A DNA stretch of 64,000 nucleotides from Azolla caroliniana (Eukaryota; Polypodiophyta), in assembly GCA_043228905.1 (NCBI GenBank), contig JBHGNT010000018.1:13516001-13580000 (forward strand), written 5' to 3'. Each line of letters begins with the position of its first letter. Position 1 is the first letter of the stretch. The notes under the pieces are model-generated. The model made no database searches, was not told the DNA's origin, and saw only the letters and a program-made list of their open reading frames with translations. The translations under genes were made by a program, and so were the position numbers. Below, piece after piece: positions 45,538-55,930 of this stretch.

Positions 45538-46514
45538 AGTCTAAAGGGTTTGATTCTATTGCTGGTAAGGCCAATGACAGTGTGGATACTGTTGATGTTG
45601 CGGCATGTTTAAAGGGCCCCATCTTGAAAGTAGATGTAGCAACTGACACAAGTGATCTGGTCACACAAGTTGATCAAGCATGTTGCACAGATGACTTGGT
45701 GTTGCACGTAGATGCAACATGTGATACCAGTGGACTGATATCGAGCAGATCAGTAGCTACATGCACCGAGGTAATCCAAGGATTGATAACTAAATCGACA
45801 AAACAAGAGCACCAGAATGTGAAGCTAGGCCCATCACAGTCGACTAGGGGTTTGAAGAGGAACAGGACGCCAGTTGTGTCGGCCGAACCTGAGCTGATTG
45901 AGATTGATCGTATCCTACCAGAAAATGGTGTAACAACGGCTCAATTTCAGGAATGGAAACCTAAACCACTAGAAGTCGAAAGAAGGGCCTTGATCTTGGA
46001 GCTTGATAAAGTCTTGATGAGTGTGAGATATATGCAGCCAAGGAGGGACGCGAATCAGTTTCTAGAGTGGGTTGTGCAATACTTTGATTTGTTTATTTGG
46101 AGTGAAAAACCAAAATAAGATGTGTGGAAGTGTTTGGCAAGATTCTTCCCAAAATGGCGAAGTCGTTTTAAAGGTCAATGGGCACGAGAAAATTGTGAGC
46201 AAATGGAAGCTGCAAGATTCAAGAGACTTTCTGATTTTTGGGCTACTTGGCCTGAATATAATGCCGACAATACATTGATTTTAGATACAGAACATTTCTG
46301 GCACTACTTCAATATTCGGAGGTGCTGTCTCATTCTACCCGAGGAAATGCCTGAACAGTACCTGGTGCAAACAGTGAGCTGCCAACTAGGTGCATGGTTG
46401 TGAACTCCATACCGAGCTCGATATGCGGATAATATATGTAGACTCGTTCCACTAACTAGCAAAAGCTTAGCTGTTTATAGGAGATTTGTAGACATTTCCA
46501 ATGGTAATTTATAA
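45538..46514 (+). pseudogene. FCP1/SCP-like phosphatase domain with a lost catalytic site
   Basis: Starts after a splice acceptor (TGTTGCAG|AG at 45538) and stays in one frame to TAA 46512, with internal TAA 46116 and TGA 46401. N-terminal part has three imperfect repeats around DVATDTSDLVTQV. Then STRGLKRNRT, and a segment laid out like the NIF/FCP1-type HAD phosphatases: RRALILELDKVLMS (family DLDGTL), QFLEWVVQYFDLFIWSEKPK, DVWKCLARFFPKW, GQWARENC (family WDREHC), NTLILDTEHF (family NTLLIDDSP) and LPEEMPEQ. The first catalytic Asp is Glu and the second acidic region is altered, so activity is unlikely. Family assignment rests on motif order only. Confidence 0.6.
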
Positions 46515-46840
46515 ATATGTAACGAGATGACATTATTCAATGAAGAATTTAATTACTTGTTCCCACTGTACTTATCTACTGTGTAATTTGAGGAATATGT
46601 TGCAGATTGTTGATTTCATGCTATTGATGACTATTTAGCTATTGACAGCTAATTAGCTGCTGATGACTATTTCGCTATAACTTATAACTTAAAACTTCAC
46701 AAAAAAGACATGATTTTATAGAGAAAGAAGCACAGAAAGCAGGCTGTATACAAGAAATTGATTCTCAAACGAATTTTTTTAACTGTTTTCGCGAAATACA
46801 TGTTTGTTTTACAAGAGAACATGGTAAGTGCTACTTGTAG
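46515..46840. other. Spacer between convergent transposon genes
   Basis: AT-rich, presumably both 3' ends. A 60-base stretch (46625-46690) with CTATTTAGCTATTGACAGCT and AATTAGCTGC resembles the repeat part of the copia-2 LTR. Confidence 0.5.
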
Positions 46841-49800
46841 CTACAAATTCCATTGCATACTATTGTAAATACATTCATACACATTAGCACCAACAGTGTA
46901 TAAACCTGAGCAGCTATTGTATTCTGACATTGGGACATTGATGCACCTGACCAAATGAGAGTACATGTACGCCGCTAGTTTGTCTTCTAACAGCCTGTAC
47001 ACATATTCGTAGTCATCTAGTTTTGCATAAAAAATGCCTTCAATGTAGAATGTCCTGGCAGATACAAAATTTCCCCATGCATCTACAATATTCTGCCTTG
47101 CACACTGTTTACTAACCGTGCACTTTAATATATAGAAATTAGCACCCTCTGAATTGCTTTCTTCAGCATTTACAACGAAGTTATCCCCAACGTTCAGGAC
47201 ATCACTCAAAGTATCTCCAAGTCCCTCATATGTGAAGTCAGCATTCTGCCCTGTTTCTCCATCAACTGCTTCCTTATCATTCAGAGTGTGATACTCCCAA
47301 TTTTGAATGTATGCTTTGTTTAGACAATATCTCCAATTTCCCTGCACACAATGGAAGCAAAAACAAGTCAATTCTCTAACCGCAATACAATGACCATCCA
47401 ACCTGGAATAACCGCGAACAGCATGCAGAGATCGCAATTCGGGAATTCCTTGGCACTCCCAGGTCTTCTCCCTATTTACTTCATCTATCTTCACTTCCCA
47501 AAATTCACGTTTGATATCTCAGACTTGCGAGGAATAAACACCTGTGGCACTTGTTGACATATTTGTTCTTAAAAATTCAACTACATGTGATGCACAATTC
47601 ATGTGCACACCATCTGTCTTTAGTTGTTCATGGGTAAATGCCCGCTTTATAACAGCCCCTGCACCATCATGTTCACCTTTACCATGGCCAGACCCAAAAA
47701 AAATCCATCTCATCTCCAAACCTGTTATGGCAGGATACCTCCCCACAAAATAAAATGGACGTCGAGCCTTGAATTGTGACGCAGCTCCGTCAGACCAGAC
47801 CCAATGTTGAGTAAGCTCCAAACGTTGAGCTAATAACCACTGCCAATGTAACTTAAAACAATGTTGGATGAACAAGGTATCATGCTTCTTATCATCGGAA
47901 ATAAAGAAATGAATTACTTTTTTAACATCACCTGAAACTCGAAAATATGTTATGTGCACAAAAATGGTTACCTCCACTGAACACCAATGCATAGATTGAA
48001 TTTCATTTTGCTGCTTGAAAGTATAATTCTCTGCGAAATCTACTACTGAAACTACTACATCATTTGGGAAATCAGATATGCAAGTCTTAAACTGATGGGC
48101 CTGCCATGAATAAATGAAATTGTGTTTAATGAACTTTCCTAGAGATACTACAAACAGAGACACCAAATCCCTTGGTTTAAGCATCTTCCGAACTAGATTC
48201 TTTCTTTTACACACCTTTCCTTCAAAATTGGTGTTCACTGACTCAAAGAACTGCACAGAGATCAATATTTCACTACTCAATTCATTTGGACACCACCTAA
48301 ATCTAGTAGGGTCACAATCTTGACATAAACCCATGACACATTTATGAATATAGAAGATAGCGTCAGTTTCTCTCGGACACAATATTGAATCTAATAAATA
48401 ACTCATGGAAGAGATAACGTGCTCAGATGATTTACACTCCTCTTGCGGGCTTGATTGACAGATTGGGCACCCACATGTGCAAACTGTATTAGTTAGGGAT
48501 GCGCTATGATGACATAGTAGATTAACAGAGTAGCTAATTAGCTATCATGGTAGCTAATTAGCTGTCCTAGTAGCTAATTAGCTATCATGGTAGCTAATTA
48601 GCTATTCTAGTAGCTAATTAGCTATCATGGTAGCTAATTAGCTGTCCTAGTAGCTAATTAGCTATCATGGTAGCTAATTAGATGGTCTAGTAGCTAATTA
48701 GCTTTCCTAGTAACTAATTAGCTATCATGGTAGCTAATTAGCTGGTTTAGTAGCTAATTAGCTATCATGGTGGCTAATTAGCTGTCCTAGTAACTAATTA
48801 GCTATCATGGTAGCTAATTAGCTGGTCTAGTAGCTAATTAGCTATCATGGTAGCTAATTAGCTGGTCTAGTAGCTAATTAGCTATAATGGTGGCTAATTA
48901 GCTGTCCTAACTAATTAGCTATCATGGTGGCAAATTAGTTGTTCTAGTAGCTAATTAGCTATCACGGTGGCTAATTAGCTATCCTAGTAAGCTAATTAGC
49001 TTTCCTAGTAGCTAATTAGCTGGTAATAACGAAATAACTAACTAGCTACCAGTATAGCTAATTATCTGGTAGTACCTAAATTAGCTATTGAGAATAGCTA
49101 ATTAGCTATCATGGTAGTAGCTATTGAGAGTAGCCAGTTACCTATGTAGTAGCTATCCTAGTAGCTAATTAGCTATCATGGTAGCTAATTAGCTGGTAAT
49201 AACGAAATAGCTAACTAGCTACCATGATAGCTAACTAGTTACCAGTACAGCTAATTATCTGGTAGTACCTAAATTAGCTATTGAGAATAGCTAATTAGCT
49301 ATCATGGTAGTAGCTATTGAGAGTAGCCAGTTACCTATGTAGTAGCTATCCTAGTAGCTAACTGAGGTAAATGTAACTAATAAGCTGATTAGCTTTTCTA
49401 CTAACTGAGCTAATTAACTTTTTGTGTAGAGTCAAAACAAATGTTCAGATAAATGTAAATACCTGAGGTACATCAAGAAGATGAATGAGATGCTCCTCGT
49501 ATTGATTTCTTCCAACACATTTCCTGCATAAATCCTTTTTATTGGGTGAAACCCTACTCTCATTAGTCCAAAACATTGTGATTACATCCTTGATTTCAAA
49601 TGTTATGGGTGTCATTGGCTTAAATCTTGTAGTTAGCTTTAGTAGACTAGTTCCTTCACCCGAGGAAATTATACGGTTCATTGTATTGTACATTGTTTTT
49701 CTACTAACACCAATTACCTTAGATAGCTCACTGATGTTTATATTGTCAACATCACTATTAAGTAACATCATTAGACTAGACCTTTTTAAGACAAGATCAT

Positions 49801-50212
49801 CTTCTTACCTGCTCATGGATACGAAACTATTACGAAGATTATTTACTAAAATAGATGATATTTTTGCATTAAGACCATCACAATCAACTAAGTCCTTTAT
49901 GGATGGATCATTACATATTCCATAAAGTACTACCTTCTTTTCTTCATTGCTGATGTGCTTGGTTTGAACATTGAAATAGTCTACAACCTTTCTCTCTATG
50001 ATGGTAGTCACATTAGTTACATTCTCAGCTAAACTATCCTTACCTTTACTGAGTGTGGCTTTCGTATCTTTCAACAATTGACGATGTTTCCTTTTTTTTT
50101 CTGCCCAATAGTTTCGTATGGCTTGTTGTGTCCTAATAGCATGATCCCTATCCTTATGATCATTGAGGGGTAATTCTAAACACCCTTCTTCTCCTTCCAT
50201 TTGGCTGGACAT
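46841..50212 (-). pseudogene. DDE-like transposase with helix-turn-helix
   Basis: Minus strand. Exon 1 50212-49463: MSSQMEGEEG, coiled basic region RNYWAEKKRKHRQLLKDTKA, HTH ISELSKVIGVSRKTMYNTM, then FWTNESRVSPNKKDLCRKC, ending CAG|GTATTT. An intron with palindrome array 2 follows. Exon 2 from about 48483: C-T-C-G-C-PI-C cluster, VVDFAENY (Asp near 48040), VIHFFISDDKKHD, VWSDGAASQFK (Asp near 47790), FFGSGHGKGEHDGAGAVIKR (Glu near 47674), a C-terminal IPELRSLHAVRG with a Cys/His cluster CFCFHC, ending at 46841. Internal stops: TAA 49805-49807 and TGA 47519-47521. The acceptor at 48483 is one base out of phase. The block order matches a transposase-like family I know from animal genomes. Confidence 0.78.
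48528..49420. repeat. Palindrome array 2 (TAGCTAATTAGCTA), transposase intron
   Basis: About 0.9 kb of the same 14-base palindrome with linkers TCATGG, GTCCTAG, GGTCTAG. Regular at about 21 bp spacing to 49010, then a 160-bp block (TAACGAAATAGCTAACTAGC ... AGTAGCTATCCTAG) occurs twice (about 49020-49170 and 49195-49365). Confidence 0.95.
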
Positions 50213-50339
50213 GTTAAAACCCTAAATTTCCAGAAAAAAAAACAAGTATTTAAGATGGCTATGGGCAGCAACAATACACAAAATATATTCCACAATACAC
50301 AAGATTAGACACAACAATACACAAAATAATCAATAGACA

Positions 50340-51705
50340 GAAAAGTTATTGCAATCCAAGACCGAACAGTAGAGGATTTCACTCCGTTGGATCGAACAGT
50401 TGAGGAGGCGATCCAAGACTGACCAATGGCGACAACTGAGTGTAGAATGTTGCCGTTGGATGAGTGAACTCCGTCAAATCGAAATGTGGAAGCAATCCGG
50501 GACTGGACAATAGCGGCAACTGAGTATAGAATGATGGCAATGGAGGAAAGAACCCTGTCAGATTGAACAGTTACCGATGATGCTTGGAACGCACATAGAA
50601 GGCACCTGAGAGTAGAGTGGCACAGAGAAGAGAACCTCGTCAGATTGAACAGTTACCAATGATGCTTGGAACGCACAGTAGCGGCCCCTGAGTGTAGAGT
50701 GGCACAGAGAAGAGAACCCCGTCAGATTGAAAAGCTCTTTGATGATGCTTGGAACGCACAGTAGCGGCCCCTGAGTGTAGAGTGGCAAAGAGAAGAGAAC
50801 CCTGTCAGATTGAACAGCTATTTGATGATGCTTGGAACGCACAGTAGCGGCCCCTGAGTGTAGAGTGGCACAGAGAAGAGAACCCCGTCAGATTGAAAAG
50901 CTCTTTGATGATGCTTGGAACGCACAGTAGCGGCCCCTGAGTGTAGAGTGGCAAAGAGAAGAGAACCCCGTCAGATTGAACAGCTATTTGATGATGCTTG
51001 GAACGCACAGTAGCGGCCCCTGAGTGTAGAGTGGCAAAGAGAAGAGAACCCCGTCAGATTGAACAGCTATTTGATGATGCTTGGAACGCACAGTAGTGGC
51101 CCCTGAGTGTAGAGTGGCATAGAGAAGAGAACCCCGTCAGATTGAAAAGCTCTTTGATGATGCTTGGAACGCACAGTAGCGGCCCCTGAGTGTAGAGTGG
51201 CAAAGAGAAGAGAACCCCGTCAGATTGAACAGCTATTTGATGATGCTTGGAACGCACAGTAGCGGCCCCTGAGTGTAGAGTGGCACATAGAAGAGAACCC
51301 CGTCAGATTGAAAAGCTCTTTGATGATGCTTGGAACGCACAGTAGCGGCCCCTGAGTGTAGAGTGGCAAAGAGAAGAGAACCCCGTCAGATTGAACAGCT
51401 ATTTGATGATGCTTGGAACGCACAGTAGCGGCCCCTGAGTGTAGAGTGGCACATAGAAGAGAACCCCGTCAGATTGAGCAGCTCTTTGATGATGCTTGGA
51501 ATGCACAGTAGCGGCCCCTGAGTGTAGAGTGGCACATAGAAGAGAACCCCGTCAGATTGAACAGCTCTTTGATGATGCTTGGAATGCACAGTAGTGGCCC
51601 CTGAGTGTAGAGTGTCATAGAGAAGAGAACCCCGTCAGATTGAGCAGCTCTTTGATGATGCTTGGAACGCACAGTAGCGGCCCCTCAGTGTAGAGTGGCG
51701 GCAGG
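50340..51705. repeat. 83-bp satellite with 166-bp higher-order period
   Basis: From 50560 to 51700 about 14 units of 83 bp (GATGATGCTTGGAACGCACA, GTAGCGGCCCCTGAGTGTAG, AGAGAAGAGAACCCCGTCAG). Units alternate between AAAAGCTCTTT and AACAGCTATTT forms, giving a 166-bp repeat. Older, diverged units extend back to about 50340. It lies upstream of the transposase start, between it and the right terminal repeat; the 67-residue frames it generates are not genes. Confidence 0.95.
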
Positions 51706-52027
51706 TGGACTCGATAGGGTTTAGCAACAGTGGTAGCAACTAACCCACAATACTCAACTAGAGATGGCCTACGTGATGTGGCAAAGGATCATGCATAATG
51801 GACCTAGGAATTCGATATATAATTTATGGTACACATTTATGGTGCACACATCAATTTATGTTGCACATTTATGGCACTCATTTACATATGTAATTAAAAC
51901 ACTCTAGTATTTTCAATGGTAGTTTTTTGCATACTTAATTTATTAATGATGGCTTTTTACTAAAAGGACTATTTATCAATGGTAGCTTTTTGCATAGCTA
52001 ATTAGCTATGTCAAGGACATAGCTAAT
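51706..52027. other. Right subterminal region of the DNA transposon
   Basis: AT-rich, with a repeated word TTTATGG..CACA (51828-51875) and GGTAGCTTTTTGCAT twice; the palindromic AGCTAATTAGCT core appears at 51998, close to the terminal repeat. Confidence 0.55.
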
Positions 52028-52052
52028 TGTTTCCACTCGCATACTTTCACCC
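52028..52052 (-). repeat. Right terminal inverted repeat
   Basis: On the minus strand GGGTGAAAGTATGCGAGTGG followed by AAACA; flanked by ATTT (52053-52056). Differs from the left repeat at two positions. Confidence 0.9.
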
Positions 52053-52325
52053 ATTTATAACTTAGGTAAAAAGTAAGAGAGTGAGATATAAAAAAGTGAG
52101 TGAGAGTAAGAAAACAACGTAGTAGGGGTAAAGAAGAAAAAGAATAGAAAAACAGAAAATTGACAAGAGCGAGTTGAGCTCTGCTTATAATGAAATAGAA
52201 GCTTTTGGTTTTGCTACAGAGAGGTAAGTCTCCTTCCCCCTTCCTTTTCTGTCTTGAGCACACTAAACGATCCAACACATCACGATCCGTTGCACACAAC
52301 GAAGAGCCGGAGCACCTTCGTAACA
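52053..52325 (+). repeat. Copia-2 3' LTR, second part
   Basis: Resumes with ATTT and ATAACTTAGGTAAAAAGTAA, matching 3740-4037 of the other copy (GTAAGTCTCCTTCCCCCTTC, GATCCGTTGCACAC), and ends TAACA at 52325. Together with 40636-40804 it makes one LTR of about 440 bp. Confidence 0.85.
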
Positions 52326-52676
52326 TTCGATGGGGTGAGGGGCGTCATCTCCAGTTTCGACGACCCCTTGCTGCTTCGACTTCTCTAGAGTCGAGAATCA
52401 CTCTGTGTAATTTGTCATGTGGTTTGATGCGCCCGAATCCACATACCACACCTCGTTTAACCATGAATTGGCCTTGTGCTTCATTATGAAATTTGGGCTC
52501 GTCTCGGCTTGCCCCGAACCATCAACGTACTGCGATCTATGATGCCTATCGGCGTCTCCTCGGCTCAATCCGAATTGGCACGCTTCTTCCAACACTTGCT
52601 CTCTGTCGTCCTTTCAGCTACAGTACCAACAGTCACTTGTGGGTTGCCCTTCCCGGCTTCAGACACTGTTAACTCT
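52326..52676 (-). pseudogene. Copia-A protease and linker fragment
   Basis: Minus strand: EEACQFGLSRGDADRHHRSQ, NFIMKHKANSWLNEVWYVD and SGASNHMTNYTE (protease DSGAS intact), followed by the start of the post-protease region. Corresponds to 23250-23560 of the better copy. Confidence 0.82.
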
Positions 52677-53101
52677 TCGGGCTGGACAATGGCCTAACAC
52701 AGGGTGTCTATGGAAGACACTTCACCAAAGGGTGTTACGGCAACCGGATTAGACTCAACGCTTAATCCGACTTAATTAAGTTACTTAGCATGATCGTCTT
52801 TCATAATTACACGCGTAAAATATAACAATTAAGACAGAACGACAATTAACACAGAGAGATAACAACGCTAAGTTTCTATTAATTAACCGCTATCCATTAC
52901 ATTGTATCCGGGCCTTTAAATAGGTTTCCGGTCTGTATTACAAAACGGTGCCATCCGCACTTGTTTGGGATCGGTCCGGATCCGGAACGGCATACCAATT
53001 CCGGTCCGTCCGTCCACACTCATAGCTTAATTACAACCACATTCCTAGTACTTAAATAACTCTCTGTTTCCCACTCTGGACTCCTTTGCCGACCAGTAAC
53101 A
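52677..53101 (-). repeat. 3' LTR of G1 (425 bp)
   Basis: Minus strand TGTTACTGGTCGGC (53101) to GAGTTAACA (52677). CTATTTAAAGGCC is a TATA-like element near 52910-52922. The bases before it on the minus strand, CCCACGGGCGTGCCATG, are not a purine tract. Confidence 0.9.
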
Positions 53102-53155
53102 CATGGCACGCCCGTGGGACAGTACCTTGTACGTCGAATCCACAACCGACCCTTG

Positions 53156-55930
53156 CTATTCTTCGTCCAAAATATCCAGAATGCTTTGTTCGAGAGGCTC
53201 CAATGGTTCATCTGGAAGTGGTTGTTGTTGTTGTTGTTGTTGCTCTGTTGATGTCTACTGCGGCGGGTTCGTTGGTGGCTGCTGCGGCTGCTCCTCCGTT
53301 TGTTGCTCTGACACCGGCGTCTCTGTCGTTGCTCCCTTCGTCGTAGTGGTCTCCGGTTGACTGCTTCCCGGCTGGCCCTCAGCCGGCGACGGTTCCTCAT
53401 CACTAAGGTTAACCGTTGCCGCTTCCCGTGCTTTTTCTTCCCGAACCCGGGACCGCTCATAGCTTTCAAACTGGATTTGAGCGTCCAGCCTATCATCGTC
53501 TAGTTGAGCTACGAGCTGCCTGACCTGCGCCAGCTGTTCATCTGCCAGGACTTGGAAGTCGTCGGCCAGCTCGTCCCGTATGGCGGTGAATTCCTCGGAA
53601 GTCAACGTATAACAATCATCTCCTTCCTTCCACCGGTTTGCCACATCTGCCCGTAGCAACTGGAGTTCCGCCGTGTTTTGTGCCCACTTTGTCCACCATT
53701 TTACGGAGCTTTCATCAATCAAGTGTTTTGTCTGATTCAGCCATGCCCGGAGGATGGACTGAATCCAGCTCATTCCCAATTGCGATTTGGTTTCCGCCGC
53801 TTGTCGTTCCTCCTTCAGTTGCTTGATGATTTTGACGTTGTCTTCCGCCTGCGCCTTGTAATGCGTCAATTGCCTTTGATATGTGCTTTGTAATTTTTGC
53901 AATACTGTTAACGCTCTCTCTTTTTCTTCCTGTTGCTACCTCTGGAGCTCCATCCGGACCTTCTCCGCCTCGTCCAAGCGTCTTGTATTTTCCGCACGTT
54001 CATCGGCGATCGCCGTCGCGGCCCGATCAACTTCCTGCTGGAGCTCGGCCATCCGTTCCTTATGCTCCGTTTCCAGCCGTTTGTAGTCCTGGTGCAGGTG
54101 CTCAAAATCATCTGTCTTTTGCTTGAGTCGTGCGTTGATCTGTCGACGGGCCCGGTCCTCACGGTCCTTCTGCTGGCGAAGCTCTTCCTTTAGCCGTTCA
54201 ATCTCTGTTTCCGCCATTTTCCGCAGCTTGTCCTTTTCCAGCAGCACTTTGTCTTTCTCCTCCTTTAGCCGGTCGTACGCTTGATGGCCTTTCAGGAGGC
54301 TCTCCTCTGCCCCGACGGAGGTTCTCAGCAGTCTTCTTTAATTCGGCTTCGGCCGCTGTCTTCAATTCTCGTTCACGGCTCCTTAGCGCTTCTTGTGCGG
54401 CAAGTTCATCTCTCAATTCCGCAAGCTCCTGGGCTTGCGCCGCATCTCTCGCCGGAACAGTTTCCGTTGCTGGGGTCTTATTAGTATGTACAGGTCGATC
54501 TGTTTCTTTATTCTGTACACTTACCGGAGTCACCGGTGATTGGATCTGTGTTGCCGTTAAGGCCATTTTGGCCATCTCTATCGTGACCTGATCCAAGTCT
54601 TTTTCAAGGCACCGGATTCTGGACCAGGCTGTCTCTAGTTGTTCGGTTGTGATGAGCAACCGTTCTCTTTGCGCTCTTTCTTCCGCCTCAATATACTCCA
54701 CTGCTCCGGCTATCTGTTCGCCTATCCACCGGAGCCACAAGCTACCGGTGCCTTGTTGTGCTTGCACGGAGGTTTGACAGATGGGCTCACTTGTAGAGGG
54801 GTGGTCCCGCCTGGTTGCGCCGAGTTTCAGTTCCGTTTCTGCCCGTGGACCACCCTGCTGTCCTGGTTCCCCTTGCGCTTCTTCTTGGCTGGCCGAGGGA
54901 GGCTGCATTGACCTTTTCGGCTCTGGCGGGATGGGACTTGCCGGTGTTGCCGGTGGTGCCGGGGCTTCTGATTCTGGTGCCATGCGTACCGGTTCCGGTT
55001 CCTTCCTTGGCGTGGGAGTCTCAGTATGGGGAGCCGGTGTTCCCTCCGTCTGAGGGTTCGAACGTTTCCCGGCTGCCTCAACGGTCCTTGCCGACGACCG
55101 TCGCTGGAGGTGCTCCGTAGGCTCCTCTTCTATTTCCTCTTCCTGAGCCCCGGCATTGAGTTTTGCCGCCAAGGGGTCCGCTTCTCTATCCATCGGTCGG
55201 CGGAGTGTAACCTTTACGGGCCGTGCCGGTTGTTCCTCCTGCGCCTCCGTTGGGCGCTTCCGGCTGCCGCCTGTTCTGCATCCGCCGCCTTTCCCTTACT
55301 GGCCTTAGAGGCCAACAACTGTTGTCATTTGGAAGCCGTCTTTGGGGTGCCGTCCGCCACTCTTCCTCGCTTCTTGGGTTGGACGGGTTGGACGGGTGGC
55401 ACAAGCAAGGTGAGCCACTGCGTTACGGCGTGCCATATCCTCCGTCCGTCTCGGCCTTCCTTGCCGTCTTTGCCTCTGACGATCTCGATCGCCGCACACA
55501 ACCCGTTTGCGATCAATACCGGGCAATCCACCTTGACCCCTTCATAAGTGGTGATGATCATCCCTGCCTGGTTCTGCGGCATGACAGGGGGTCTAGGGTA
55601 CACGTGGCCGTATTCGTGGAGCACACGAGCAATCTTGCGGAACAGCATATCTCCGCCGCCCTGTGTCCGGTAGCCCTTGCTGGCTAGCGAGTACTCACCA
55701 AAATACCTGATGAGTTGCTCCGGGGTTCGATTGTCGATCGTGAGTATGCCTCCCTTCGGAAGACCTGTTAACGCTCGAATCGCCTCTGCCGTTATGACCT
55801 CTGTGTCGATTTCTTTGATCACTTTGTCGGCTTCTTTCTGTGGCGGTACTTCCATCATCATCAAGAAGCCCTCGAGCCCGTGTTGCTTTAGCCATGTCTT
55901 GGCGGCTTCCGACAGCGTTTGCGGGTCCAT
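53156..55930 (-). pseudogene. G1 3' ORF: conserved N-terminal domain plus long coiled coil
   Basis: Minus strand, ATG 55930, natural stop 53156. Residues 1-200 form a compact region (DPQTLSEAAKTWLKQHGLEG, AIRALTGLPKGG, LFRKIARVLHEYGH, RIWHAVTQWLTLLVPP) I cannot assign. A Pro/Glu-rich stretch follows (APESEAPAPPATPASP), then about 500 residues of heptad-rich sequence (QAQELAELRDELAAQEAL, EKDKLRKMAETEIERLKEEL), an acidic part, a seven-Gln run and the tail EQSILDILDEE. Lesions: TGA 55323, frameshift near 55283, frameshift near 54310, TAG near 53935, TAG 53253. The tail is conserved in 29560-30855. It could be a displaced gag, an envelope substitute or an assembly factor; no transmembrane segment or zinc knuckle is seen. 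Confidence 0.75.

Larger units (their letters stand above)
40805..52052 (-). mobile_element. 11.25-kb DNA transposon with transposase and two accessory coding regions
   Basis: Bounded by 25-bp inverted repeats and a 4-bp ATTT duplication, and cleanly removable from the copia-2 LTR, which proves it is an insertion. Contents: plus-strand spliced gene with a RING-like finger (41056-45289), plus-strand FCP1-like region (45538-46514), minus-strand transposase (50212-46841) converging on them, two arrays of the palindrome TAGCTAATTAGCTA inside introns, and an 83-bp satellite between the transposase start and the right end. Strand is given by the transposase. A 4-bp duplication and G-rich termini recall the Sola group; that assignment is a guess. 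Confidence 0.85.
31231..52325 (+). mobile_element. Copia-2, large plus-strand copy opened by a copia and a DNA transposon
   Basis: Pieces in order: LTR remnant 31231-31345, gag-protease to 32930, [copia-3, 32931-38422], integrase-RT-RNase H 38423-40616, polypurine tract, 3' LTR first part 40636-40804, [DNA transposon 40805-52052], 3' LTR second part 52053-52325. Joining the pieces restores the gene order and the LTR seen at 3517-4037. The 5' LTR lacks its beginning and its end with the primer site. It ends against copia-A protease sequence at 52326. Confidence 0.85.

Noticed and set aside
41056-46514. Ordinary host genes (RING protein and phosphatase)
   Set aside because: They lie wholly between the transposon ends, inside a copia LTR, and converge with its transposase, so they travelled with the element.
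49775-49807. Possible 33-base intron in the transposase (GTAAGA...TAG)
   Set aside because: Too short for a plant intron, and the frame runs straight through with a single TAA; a stop mutation explains it better.
50558-51672. Series of 67-residue frames starting MRSKHHQ
   Set aside because: They are the 83-bp satellite read in one frame; no start context, and length is set by the repeat period.
50560-51700. Regular repeats resembling a CRISPR array
   Set aside because: The units are contiguous with no unique spacers, and the setting is a eukaryotic transposon.
53103-53360. Cys-rich frame with CCCCCCC on the plus strand
   Set aside because: It is the reverse strand of the CAA run that encodes the Gln tract of the 3' ORF.
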